The translations under genes and the position numbers were made by a program. The notes beneath the pieces are model-generated. The model saw only the letters and a list, made by a program, of their open reading frames with translations. It had not been told where the DNA came from and did no database searches. From an uncultured Clostridia bacterium (GTDB lineage Bacteria; Bacillota; Clostridia; Oscillospirales; Acutalibacteraceae), in NCBI GenBank assembly GCA_946535695.1, contig CAMNDS010000014.1:1-12451 (forward strand): a DNA stretch of 12,451 nt, written 5' to 3'. Positions 1 to 6,538 of this stretch are shown here, one piece after another; the first letter of the stretch is position 1; each line of letters begins with the position of its first letter.

Positions 1-1
1 T

Positions 2-859
2 AATAATTTAAATAAAGGATTAATTAATTGGGTTAAAAATCATAAATGGCAATTATTAGCTGGTACATTAACAACTGCTACGGTAGTTACGTTAACAGCT
101 TTAAGTATTAAATATTTGATTGTGAAAAATAAAGAAGAGCCTAAAGAAAAAGAGCTTAAAAATGTAATGCCTGAAGAAGTAAGTTTTAAAAAAGAAGACT
201 CTGAACAAAAAGGCCCTAAAGAAAAAGAAAAGTTTAAAAAAGAAGAACCTAAAGAAGATCCTAAAGAAGAAGAGCTTACAGAAAAAGAGCTTAAAAATAA
301 AGTAGATCTAAAAAAAGAAGAATCTGAACAAAAAAAGGCCCCTAAAGAAAAAGAACTCAAAAATTTAAAAAAAGAAGAACCTAAAAAAGAAGATTCTCAA
401 GAAGTTGATGCCGTGGAATATATTTTGCGTGAAGCTAAGAAAGAAATTGAAAAATATAAAAATGATTTACACAAATATACTGTTAAAAATATAAAAGCTT
501 CCGAACTGAGGGCTGACAAAATTTTTAATATGATAGAACTTTATTTTAATAAAATTAAACAAGGTACTTGTATATGTAAAAATAGTGTCAAAGGACTAAT
601 AGATTATTTTAATGGCAATTTAAAAATGCAAAGTAAAAATATATATTGTAGTTTTAGTGTAGACAATTTACTTACTATTTTACATTTTGACAAGTGTTCG
701 TGTTATATAAACGTTTATTACTCGGATCAATCGGAGGATTTCTATTTACAGTCTATGGTAGTTGAGGATAAGTCTACGATAGATAATTACAGACATGAGA
801 TGCCTGTTGAGGGTGAATATAAATTAATATCTAGGACGTCGCTAGAAACGGATAAATAA
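2..859 (+). CDS. Membrane-anchored protein with Lys/Glu repeat stalk (5' end outside window)
   Basis: I do not recognise this family. The frame is open from base 2 through the left edge, so the true start lies outside the window; the internal TTG at 116 would cut through the membrane segment and is not a credible start. Counting from base 2, residues ~16-40 form a hydrophobic helix, residues ~42-137 a Lys/Glu/Pro-rich stalk with imperfect repeats (PKEKELKN-type units), and residues ~138-285 a mixed alpha/beta C-terminal domain. That domain has two CxC pairs (CIC and CSC) and one further Cys, which could form disulfides or bind metal. The plan (membrane segment, charged low-complexity linker, unique C-terminal domain) matches the products at 5115-5945 and 11244-12104, although I see no clear sequence identity between the C-terminal domains. 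Anchoring in the cell envelope is inferred. No enzyme motif was seen. Confidence 0.75.
   Translation, partial: NNLNKGLINWVKNHKWQLLAGTLTTATVVTLTALSIKYLIVKNKEEPKEKELKNVMPEEVSFKKEDSEQKGPKEKEKFKKEEPKEDPKEEELTEKELKNKVDLKKEESEQKKAPKEKELKNLKKEEPKKEDSQEVDAVEYILREAKKEIEKYKNDLHKYTVKNIKASELRADKIFNMIELYFNKIKQGTCICKNSVKGLIDYFNGNLKMQSKNIYCSFSVDNLLTILHFDKCSCYINVYYSDQSEDFYLQSMVVEDKSTIDNYRHEMPVEGEYKLISRTSLETDK
121..405 (+). repeat. Imperfect tandem coding repeats (Lys/Glu/Pro stalk)
   Basis: Degenerate purine-rich units repeat in frame. Examples are the block cctaaagaaaaagag at about 140 and its variants near 214 and 330, and aaaaaagaagaacctaaa near 238 and 367. They encode KKEEPKE / PKEKELKN / KKEESEQK variants. 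Such repeats can change length by slippage or recombination, so stalk length may vary among strains (inference). Confidence 0.7.
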
Positions 860-1120
860 TAATAAATTTATAGAAGATTATATCTATGTATGAATAAGAC
901 TTATTTCGAAACTGGTAACCAATGTTGAAAAAATCGGATGGATCATATCTACGTCAAAGCAGGTGCGAGTATCTTTTTCTAAGTGTAACTACTGTTATAA
1001 GTTATTTCTATAAAATTTTAGTACCATCTTTTCTTAATGATGCTAGAGAATTTTTAAATTTTGTTTATTTTTGTAAATATTCAGCAAAAATCAATCATAT
1101 TCATTGAAAAAGGTGAGAAA

Positions 1121-1801
1121 ATGATTGATCTAATTTTTTCAATTCTGCAAAGAATGTTTTTTCTGGCATTGCATATAGTAAATCCAAGCACATTCCCAAA
1201 ACCATTGTCACTAAAAGAAGAAGATGAATGCTTTAAAAAAATAAAATTTGGCGATAAATCGGCAAGAGATAAATTAATAAATCATAATCTAAGGTTAGTC
1301 GCTCATATAATAAAAAAATTTAATTTTTTACAAGAAAACAATGAAGATTTAATTTCTATAGGAACTATAGGACTAATAAAAGCTGTAAATACATTTAAAA
1401 TTGAAAAGGGAATACGTTTTTCAAGCTATGCTTCTAGATGCATAGAAAACGAAATATTAATGAACCTGCGAAGTACCAAAAAAAGTATTTTGGATGTTTC
1501 TATGTCGGAACCAGTTGAATCGGCAAAATCCGAAAATAGTCTTACTTTAATGGATACAATTGCCGATAAAGCCAGTCTATATGAAAAAATTTTCGATAAA
1601 ATTGATATTGAAAAATTAAGCTTAAATATAAAAAAATATCTCACTCAAAGAGAGCAAGATGTAATAAATTTAAGATATGGATTAAAAAATCATAAACCGC
1701 AGACGCAAAAAGAAGTAGCAAATAAAATCGGAATTTCACGCTCATATGTTTCAAGAATAGAAAAAAAAGCATTAAACATATTAAAATCGCACATAAATTA
1801 A
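1121..1801 (+). CDS. sigK: RNA polymerase sporulation sigma factor SigK (pro-sigma-K)
   Basis: A 226-aa sigma-70 family factor. In Firmicutes sigma-K directs late gene expression in the mother cell during sporulation. Region 2 carries NLRLVAHIIKKF (56-67) and DLISIGTIGLIK (76-87); the region 4 helix-turn-helix near the C-terminus carries GISRSYVSRIEKKAL. The FPKPLS motif (25-30), LRLVAHI and SRSYVSRIEK favour SigK over the related SigE. A hydrophobic N-terminal stretch (~4-20) lines up with the cleaved pro-peptide of Bacillus SigK. The ATG at 1121 is chosen because GGTGAG lies just upstream; an upstream ATG at 1061 lacks this support. The gene is continuous, not split by a skin-type element. 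Its 3' end overlaps the convergent ireB by 4 bp. The 261 bp upstream hold no convincing gene and I found no clear SigE-type promoter in them. Confidence 0.93.
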   Translation: MIDLIFSILQRMFFLALHIVNPSTFPKPLSLKEEDECFKKIKFGDKSARDKLINHNLRLVAHIIKKFNFLQENNEDLISIGTIGLIKAVNTFKIEKGIRFSSYASRCIENEILMNLRSTKKSILDVSMSEPVESAKSENSLTLMDTIADKASLYEKIFDKIDIEKLSLNIKKYLTQREQDVINLRYGLKNHKPQTQKEVANKIGISRSYVSRIEKKALNILKSHIN

Positions 1802-2082
1802 ATTAAACAACGTTTAACTGCAACTTTTAAAATTTCTTCTCTGTTAAGTCCCGAAATTATTTTTCTTGCACCTCTGTTAGCTGTAATATAGGCGGGGTCA
1901 CCCGAAAGGAGATAACCTACAATTTGGTTTAATGGGTCATATCCTTTCTCAAGTAATGCTTCATAAATAAAAGATAAATTTCTTAAAATTTCGTCTTCTT
2001 TTTTTTTTGAAAGCGAAAAAGTCAGAGTTTTGCTATCATTAAAATTACTTTGCAATTTATCTTTTCCATTATTTCCAAACAT
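1798..2082 (-). CDS. ireB: IreB family regulatory phosphoprotein (UPF0297)
   Basis: 94 aa. It carries the UPF0297 signature EKGYDPLNQIVGYLLSGDP followed by AYI (about residues 45-66), nearly identical to IreB/YrzL. In Enterococcus faecalis IreB is phosphorylated on N-terminal threonines by the PASTA kinase IreK and modulates cephalosporin resistance. Here the SKTLTF segment (T19 and T21) corresponds to that region. The N-terminus is about 15 residues longer than usual and the C-terminus is short. The start is supported by AAAGGG about 8 nt upstream, which overlaps the rpsU stop codon; the 11-nt gap implies co-transcription and perhaps translational coupling with rpsU. In many Firmicutes this gene sits with alaS and ruvX; pairing with rpsU is a different context. 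The 3' end overlaps sigK. Confidence 0.93.
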   Translation of the reverse strand: MFGNNGKDKLQSNFNDSKTLTFSLSKKKEDEILRNLSFIYEALLEKGYDPLNQIVGYLLSGDPAYITANRGARKIISGLNREEILKVAVKRCLI

Positions 2083-2093
2083 AAAATGCCCTT

Positions 2094-2402
2094 TTATCTG
2101 CCAAATCTGTAATTTTTATTCTTTTTGTTCCGTTTTTTGCGCGCTAATTCAGACTTTAACTTACGTCTTACAGAAGGTTTTAAATAAACTTCTTTTTTTT
2201 TAGCTTCGCTGATAATACCGGCACTTTGACGCCTATAATCACTGAAAATTTTGCTAAATCCATCACGTTCATCAGCTTTTTCACCGTTCTTTTCAATAAT
2301 TTTCAGATTGTCCAATTTTTCTCCCGATCCTGTCGGTTCATCAAGATCAGATGGGACAGAAGAACCAATGTTACCATCGTTTGGTTGATCGTCTAAACAC
2401 AT
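2094..2402 (-). CDS. rpsU: 30S ribosomal protein bS21 with acidic N-terminal extension
   Basis: 102 aa; typical bS21 is about 58-70 aa. Residues ~49-102 match bS21: FSKIFSDYRRQSAGIISEAK, then KKEVYLKPSVRRKLKSELAR and a basic tail. The family function is in the small-subunit platform near the anti-Shine-Dalgarno end, supporting initiation. The first ~48 residues (rich in Asp, Glu, Gly and Ser) are not part of the usual fold. The start is nevertheless well supported: GGAGGG lies about 8 nt upstream of the ATG, and a perfect sigma-A promoter places transcription start only about 29 nt further up. It is the first gene of a two-gene operon with ireB. The C-terminal identification is firm; the role of the extension is unknown. 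Confidence 0.88.
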   Translation of the reverse strand: MCLDDQPNDGNIGSSVPSDLDEPTGSGEKLDNLKIIEKNGEKADERDGFSKIFSDYRRQSAGIISEAKKKEVYLKPSVRRKLKSELARKKRNKKNKNYRFGR

Positions 2403-2437
2403 AATTCATCCCTCCAATCCATAAAGTTTATGTTCGT

Positions 2438-2466
2438 ATTATATCACAAAAGCAAAAATTTGTCAA
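2438..2466 (-). promoter_or_regulatory. Consensus sigma-A promoter for rpsU-ireB
   Basis: Read on the minus strand: TTGACA (2466-2461), a 17-bp spacer, TATAAT (2443-2438). Both hexamers are perfect. Predicted transcription start is near 2431, leaving a leader of about 29 nt that ends in a strong GGAGGG site. Confidence 0.9.
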
Positions 2467-2482
2467 AATTTTGCACGGCATT

Positions 2483-2504
2483 GAAAAAATTAAGCAAAAA
2501 GCTT
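2483..2504 (-). terminator. Weak candidate terminator downstream of tRNA-Thr
   Basis: On the minus strand a 4-bp stem (AAGC / GCTT, loop of five T) is followed by AATTTTTT. The stem is short, so this is only a tentative terminator between the tRNA and the rpsU promoter. Confidence 0.3.
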
Positions 2505-2543
2505 CCAAGTTATTCCGGATGGAAAATAAATTTACTTAAATTT

Positions 2544-2619
2544 TGGAGCTACTGATCCGAATCGAACGGACGACCTGCTCATTACGAGTGAGCTGCTCTG
2601 CCTGCTGAGCTACAGTAGC
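2544..2619 (-). tRNA. tRNA-Thr (anticodon CGU)
   Basis: The minus strand folds as a full cloverleaf: acceptor GCTACTG pairs with CAGTAGC, D-stem GCTC with GAGC, anticodon stem GCTCA with TGAGC around loop CTCGTAA (anticodon CGT, reading ACG), and T-arm GTCCG-TTCGATT-CGGAT. The discriminator is T and the 3' CCA is encoded. There is no intron. It has its own promoter immediately upstream. Confidence 0.96.
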
Positions 2620-2629
2620 ATAAAGTTTA

Positions 2630-2658
2630 ATTTTAGTACTTAGCTCAAAATATTTCAA
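2630..2658 (-). promoter_or_regulatory. Sigma-A promoter for tRNA-Thr
   Basis: On the minus strand TTGAAA (2658-2653), a 17-bp spacer, TAAAAT (2635-2630). Transcription would begin about 4 nt before the mature 5' end at 2619. The -35 element touches the edge of the 35-bp repeat at 2657-2691. Confidence 0.75.
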
Positions 2659-2691
2659 TAGATTTCTTTTAAAACCAGTAATATATATTCT
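2657..2691 (-). repeat. Dispersed 35-bp repeat, copy 1
   Basis: Read on the minus strand this 35-bp block matches the plus strand at 6539-6573 at 32 of 35 positions by direct comparison; the core TTACTGGTTTTAAAAGAA is identical. The similarity extends weakly on the 5' side (GCGA before both). It lies just upstream of the tRNA-Thr promoter. I do not recognise it as part of a known element. Confidence 0.75.
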
Positions 2692-2749
2692 CTCTGTCGC
2701 TGCCGTAGCGGTTATTCTCTTGCTTTGCAATGCCTAAATATCAGGCCAC

Positions 2750-2778
2750 TTTACATAGTGTATTGAGGATACTATAAT
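2750..2778 (+). promoter_or_regulatory. Sigma-A promoter for feoAB
   Basis: TTTACA (2750-2755), a 17-bp spacer, TATAAT (2773-2778). Predicted start is near 2785, with a leader of about 26 nt to feoA. An AT-rich partial dyad (TATAA-N5-TTATA, 2773-2787) overlaps the -10 and could be an iron-regulator operator, but it does not match a Fur box convincingly. Confidence 0.78.
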
Positions 2779-2810
2779 TAATTTATACATATTTTTATTA
2801 AAGGATATCC

Positions 2811-3047
2811 ATGACATTAAAAGATACAAAGCCGGGCGATGTTGTTATTGTTTTAAAAATTTTAGGTCAGCGCCATGACGAAATAAAAAGGCGCATAATG
2901 GACGTCGGGATTCTTCCTGGAACTCGCATGGAAGTTATTAAAGTCGCGCCTTTGGGAGACCCTATTCAAGTAAGTCTTTTAGAGTTTGACTTGATAATAA
3001 GAAGATCTGAAGCTGAAAAAATAGTAGTCGAATACGAAAAGAGCTGA
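2811..3047 (+). CDS. feoA: FeoA family ferrous iron transport protein
   Basis: 78 aa, the usual size for a stand-alone FeoA. It is a small cytoplasmic SH3-like beta-barrel protein that works with FeoB in Fe(II) uptake. Typical features are LKDTKPGDVVIV at the N-terminus, RRIMDVGILPGTRMEV in the middle, and PIQVSLLEFDLIIRRSEAEKI at the C-terminus. The ATG has AAGGA 5 nt upstream. It is the first gene of the operon; its stop lies 2 bp before the feoB start. Confidence 0.95.
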   Translation: MTLKDTKPGDVVIVLKILGQRHDEIKRRIMDVGILPGTRMEVIKVAPLGDPIQVSLLEFDLIIRRSEAEKIVVEYEKS

Positions 3048-3049
3048 TC

Positions 3050-5065
3050 ATGATTAATAACAAAAATAATAAATACAAAAATTTGCGAGTCTCTCTTGTA
3101 GGCAATCCTAATACCGGAAAAACTACTTTGTTTAATAGATTAACTGGTAATGCACAATATGTCGGAAACTGGCCTGGAGTTACAGTCGAAAAAAAAGAAG
3201 GCTACGTTAAAAATACGAATTTTCCAGTTAAAATTACGGATTTACCTGGAGTTTATTCGCTGTCGCCGTTTTCGCCCGAAGAAATTATTACCAGAAATTT
3301 TATACTCGAAAATAATACTGACTTAATAATAAATATAATCGATGCTACAAATCTCGAGCGTAATCTTTATCTTACGACTCAAATTTTAGAGCTCGGCAAG
3401 CCTGTAATTATCGCTCTTAATATGTGCGATAGATTGCAACGTAAAGGCAAAATAATCGATTTTTGCACTCTTGAAAATTTGTTGGGAACTCTTGTCGTGC
3501 CAATTTCGGCTGCAAAAAATATAGGCATCGAAGAGTTAACAAACAAAATTACTAGTCTTGAATATAATTATAATAAAAATTTTAAAATATTTAAGTATAA
3601 TCAAGATATTGAATCTAAAATATTAAAAATTAAAAAAATTTTGCATAGTTTAAATTCTAATTTTTATAATAACAGATTTATTTTGGTAAAAGTTTTGGAG
3701 TCTGACGCTTTGATAATTTCGTCACTTAATTTAAAGCTTGATACAATAAAAAAAATAGACGAGATCAGAGGCTTGCAAAACGAAATAAAATATGAAGAAA
3801 ATATCGCAGCCGAAAGATATAAAAAATCTTCAGAAATATGCAAAAAATCAATTTCGGATATAAATAAAATTAAAAAAATTAAAATTTCCAGGAAAATTGA
3901 TAAAGTAATTACCGGAAAATTTGCAGCTATTCCGATTTTTTTAATTATAATGCTTTTTATTTTTTATGTAAGTTTTGGTCCGATTGGCACTTTTTGCCAA
4001 AGTTTTGCAAGAGAAATAATTAGCAAAGGCATTGAATATCCGCTGAGCATTTTGTTAAACCAATTAAAAATAAACAATATTTTTTCAAGTTTTATATTTG
4101 CAATTGTTGCCGGAATGGGGGAGGTGCTTTCGTTTTTGCCGCAAATTTTAATATTATTTGGTATGCTTGCGCTCCTAGAAGACAGCGGTTACATGGCGCG
4201 CGCGGCGTTTATAATGGACAAATTAATGCGAAAAATCGGACTTTCTGGCAAAGCGTTCGTGCCGCTTTTGATGGGATTCGGATGCAGTGTGCCGGCGATT
4301 TTGAGTACGCGAATACTCAATAATGAAAAAGAAAAAAAATTAACGATATTTTTAATTCCATTTATGTCCTGCGGAGCAAAAATACCGGTTTATTTAGTAT
4401 TTTTAAATGCATTTTTCCCTGAAAAAAAAGCAATCATGATGTTTTTGATATATCTCACAGGCATATTATTTGCAATACTTATGTCTTTTATTTTTAGACA
4501 AATAGTAAAGCCCAAAGAGTCGCCCATGATAATGGAGCTGCCTGATTATAAAATTCCGTCGCTGCATAATTTATATTTACACCTTTGGGATCAATCAAAA
4601 GATTTTTTAGAACACGTAGGAGCTATAATACTTGGCTCTTCCGTAGTAATTTGGTTTTTGCAGTCGTTTGACCAAAGTTTAAGATTCGTGGAAGATAACT
4701 CGCAGAGCTTGCTTGCAAAACTTGGGGGATTCATCGCACCTATATTTACTTTTTCAGGATTTGCCAACTGGAAATCAGCTGTGGCGCTTATCACAGGATT
4801 ATTATCAAAAGAAGCGATTATTAGTACAATGTCGATAGTTTATGGCGCTGAAGAATCGAATTTAAACGAAGCAATCTTGCAAAATTTTACAAAATCAAGC
4901 GCGCTGGCAATGCTGGTTTTTATTTTGCTTTATCCGCCGTGCATATCGGCTTTGGCAGTTTTTAAAAAAGAAAGCGATACATTCTCGGCGTGTTTATCTT
5001 TAGTTGTTAATACATTGATTGCTTTAATAGCCTCAATTTTAGTATTCAATATAGTAAAATTTTGA
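3050..5065 (+). CDS. feoB: Ferrous iron transporter FeoB
   Basis: 671 aa, full length for a Gram-positive FeoB. The N-terminal G domain has all five motifs: G1 GNPNTGKT (18-25), G2 Thr45 in NWPGVTVEKKEG, G3 DLPG (64-67), G4 NMCD (124-127), and G5 SAAK (153-156). A helical spacer (~180-290, Lys/Ile-rich) leads into the polytopic membrane domain from about residue 293. Both Gate motifs are present, GFGCSVPAILSTR and MSCGAKIPVYLVF, each with its conserved Cys. The family takes up Fe(II) across the cytoplasmic membrane with GTP hydrolysis by the G domain. It starts 2 bp after feoA with only a weak GAAAAGAG site, so translational coupling is likely. No feoC follows. Confidence 0.97.
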   Translation: MINNKNNKYKNLRVSLVGNPNTGKTTLFNRLTGNAQYVGNWPGVTVEKKEGYVKNTNFPVKITDLPGVYSLSPFSPEEIITRNFILENNTDLIINIIDATNLERNLYLTTQILELGKPVIIALNMCDRLQRKGKIIDFCTLENLLGTLVVPISAAKNIGIEELTNKITSLEYNYNKNFKIFKYNQDIESKILKIKKILHSLNSNFYNNRFILVKVLESDALIISSLNLKLDTIKKIDEIRGLQNEIKYEENIAAERYKKSSEICKKSISDINKIKKIKISRKIDKVITGKFAAIPIFLIIMLFIFYVSFGPIGTFCQSFAREIISKGIEYPLSILLNQLKINNIFSSFIFAIVAGMGEVLSFLPQILILFGMLALLEDSGYMARAAFIMDKLMRKIGLSGKAFVPLLMGFGCSVPAILSTRILNNEKEKKLTIFLIPFMSCGAKIPVYLVFLNAFFPEKKAIMMFLIYLTGILFAILMSFIFRQIVKPKESPMIMELPDYKIPSLHNLYLHLWDQSKDFLEHVGAIILGSSVVIWFLQSFDQSLRFVEDNSQSLLAKLGGFIAPIFTFSGFANWKSAVALITGLLSKEAIISTMSIVYGAEESNLNEAILQNFTKSSALAMLVFILLYPPCISALAVFKKESDTFSACLSLVVNTLIALIASILVFNIVKF

Positions 5066-5073
5066 TATCAAAT

Positions 5074-5090
5074 TTTTCTGCCGGAGAAAA
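5074..5090. terminator. Small hairpin between convergent feoB and 5115-5945
   Basis: A 6-bp stem (TTTTCT / AGAAAA) with loop GCCGG lies between two convergent genes, with T and A runs in the arms, so it could act weakly in either direction. Its minus-strand reading contains CTCCGGCA, the core shared with the three stronger hairpins at 10223, 11041 and 11218. Confidence 0.35.
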
Positions 5091-5114
5091 CAAATTATCT
5101 GCTTCAATTTGACT

Positions 5115-5945
5115 TTAATTAAATCCTGGATGACCTGGAATTAAAGAAATGATTAATTTGTCTTGATCTGTTAAGTTATTTTGAAATGACGTAATACAAA
5201 ATTCTTTAACCAATTTTCCTATTTCATCAACAAATTTACCGTCATCTTTGTTGTTTTTCCAATCATTAAACAATAAATCAGATCTGCTTTTAATTTTATT
5301 GTCAGTTGACATTGCACCAACAAAATCGCGATTATTTACCAAAAAAATTTTTTTTGAGTTTTTATTACTAGTTATTACTAAGGCATTCATGTCATCACTC
5401 ATTTTAAATTTTACTTCTGATAATCTTTTTAAATAATTTATAATTTGTTCATTATTTAAGTTTTTTGCATTGGCGCAAACTTGATAAATAGCGAATAAAA
5501 CTTCTTTTAATAAATCATAATCTAATAATTCAAAACTATTATCATCAAATGTCATAACATAATATTTTAAATTTCGTTTGAATTCTTCAATATTTGGATT
5601 GCAAGATAATTGAATTATTTTTTTGAAACTTTCATACATAATTTTCAAATATTTTATTGTTTGATCTTGATTTTGTAGAATTTCCTTATTTTGTCCATCG
5701 TTATTATTTTCATTACTTTTATTATCTTTATTATCATTATCATCTTTAGTATTTTTTTGCAAAGCACAAACCGTGATTCCAATTCCAATCAATGCACAAG
5801 GAACAACCGCACCTAAAGTTATTAAAACTTTGTTCATAAAACTAGAATTTTGGTTAGTATTATTTCGTGCACAAGCACCATGAGCATTAGATAAAAAAGC
5901 AGATATAACAGCAACAGCTAAACTTTTTTTAATTGAATCTTTCAT
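5115..5945 (-). CDS. Exported/membrane protein of unknown function, Asn/Asp/Lys linker
   Basis: I do not recognise this family. The start at 5945 gives 276 aa and is chosen because AGGA lies 8 nt upstream and a good promoter (6009-6037) places transcription start near 6002. The frame stays open to 6086, but that ATG would lie upstream of transcription. Residues 1-26 resemble a signal peptide (KK, hydrophobic core, small residues at ACA 24-26). Residues ~39-62 are a second hydrophobic helix, followed by a low-complexity Asn/Asp/Lys linker (~63-87) and a soluble C-terminal domain of ~185 residues, helical then with predicted strands near KKIFLVNNRDFVGAMS. The order hydrophobic segment, charged linker, unique domain is shared with 11244-12104 and 2-859. 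If the signal is cleaved, the second helix would leave the domain in the cytoplasm; if it is not, the topology reverses. Confidence 0.8.
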   Translation of the reverse strand: MKDSIKKSLAVAVISAFLSNAHGACARNNTNQNSSFMNKVLITLGAVVPCALIGIGITVCALQKNTKDDNDNKDNKSNENNNDGQNKEILQNQDQTIKYLKIMYESFKKIIQLSCNPNIEEFKRNLKYYVMTFDDNSFELLDYDLLKEVLFAIYQVCANAKNLNNEQIINYLKRLSEVKFKMSDDMNALVITSNKNSKKIFLVNNRDFVGAMSTDNKIKSRSDLLFNDWKNNKDDGKFVDEIGKLVKEFCITSFQNNLTDQDKLIISLIPGHPGFN

Positions 5946-6008
5946 AAATACATTCCTAAAATAAATTAAATTAAAACTTAGTCGGATATATCCATACCCA
6001 CTGTTTTC

Positions 6009-6037
6009 ATTGTAAGTCATAAAATAAAAAAAGTCAA
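6009..6037 (-). promoter_or_regulatory. Sigma-A promoter for the 5115-5945 gene
   Basis: On the minus strand TTGACT (6037-6032), a 17-bp spacer, TACAAT (6014-6009). Predicted start is near 6002, giving a leader of about 57 nt. It rules out the longer start at 6086 and shows that the gene can be transcribed separately from the small gene upstream. Confidence 0.78.
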
Positions 6038-6106
6038 TATATCTTTTGGGATAATAAAAATATTTTTTATTAAACCACCATGTCATTTAAAATTTTAAAT
6101 TTATTT

Positions 6107-6331
6107 TTATATTTTATTGATAATAAAATTATTATTTTCTTTATATTTTACGAAATCGTTAAGAATATTAAGTATAAATTTTTCATTGGCATATTGATAA
6201 TTCTCGTATATCGATTTTTCAGCAACTACATTAACGCTATCCATAGCATTAATTTCGAAATTCACAAAGTTAGATGCAATTAAAAGCGAAGCTAAAATGG
6301 ATTTAGCACGTCTAGAAGTTTTGGAACTCAT
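6107..6331 (-). CDS. Small secreted protein of unknown function (74 aa)
   Basis: 74 aa, unrecognised. The N-terminus reads as a signal peptide: basic start (SSKTSRRAK), hydrophobic core SILASLLIASNF, and a plausible cleavage after INA at residue 29. The remaining ~45 residues are polar and Asn/Lys/Tyr-rich. The ATG is preceded by AAGGAG 4 nt upstream, so translation is credible. The leader resembles that of 11244-12104 in pattern (MS, basic cluster, Lys, hydrophobic core, Ala29 site). The last codons (INKI, stop) and following bases are identical over 19 bp to the in-frame segment downstream of that gene, which suggests this is a shortened relative rather than an unrelated gene. It could be a truncated remnant. 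Confidence 0.6.
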   Translation of the reverse strand: MSSKTSRRAKSILASLLIASNFVNFEINAMDSVNVVAEKSIYENYQYANEKFILNILNDFVKYKENNNFIINKI

Positions 6332-6388
6332 TTTTTCTCCTTTTTAAAATTTTCAAAAAATTAAAATCAGATTGCAATCTAACTCTTA

Positions 6389-6412
6389 ATTATACAAAAA
6401 TATTTTTGTCAA
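6389..6412 (-). promoter_or_regulatory. Atypical promoter-like region with 16-bp palindrome
   Basis: On the minus strand a perfect TTGACA (6412-6407) and a perfect TATAAT (6394-6389) are separated by only 12 bp. The gap is filled by the perfect palindrome ACAAAAATATTTTTGT (6394-6409). With a 17-bp spacer the TATAAT would pair with a poor TTTTGT. The dyad may be an operator, and a second perfect dyad, AGATTGCAATCT (6369-6380), sits just after the predicted start. Confidence 0.45.
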
Positions 6413-6538
6413 CAAAAAAAAATATTTTTGTAACTTTGCACAAAACAATAATAGATTTTAATAAATAATTCTAAAAAATCAACAATAGATTTATTGTGAA
6501 ACTTAAAAATTAAATTGGAAATGCTATTTCTGGCGAAA

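Noticed and set aside
121..405. CRISPR-like or tandem non-coding repeat
   Set aside because: The units are degenerate, in frame and purine-rich, and are explained by the Lys/Glu coding stalk; there are no constant repeats with unique spacers.
922..1107. 61-codon open frame between the left-edge gene and sigK
   Set aside because: It has no ribosome binding site, an unremarkable composition and no recognisable domain, and its end overlaps the sigK leader. Most likely a chance frame.
2773..2787. Fur or DtxR operator at the feoAB promoter
   Set aside because: Only a loose AT-rich dyad is present; it does not match the 7-1-7 Fur box well enough to call.
5868..5888. Lipoprotein signal (HGAC) in the 5115-5945 protein
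   Set aside because: The lipobox needs a Leu-like residue at -3 before the Cys; here it is His, so lipid attachment is not supported.
5946..6086. N-terminal extension of the 5115-5945 protein starting at 6086
   Set aside because: A good sigma-A promoter (6009-6037) places transcription start inside it, and the internal ATG at 5945 has an AGGA site and starts a signal peptide.
6245..6331. Twin-arginine (Tat) signal in the small secreted protein (SRRAK) and in 11244-12104 (NRRRS)
   Set aside because: The following residues lack the hydrophobic FLK part of the Tat motif; an ordinary Sec signal fits as well or better.
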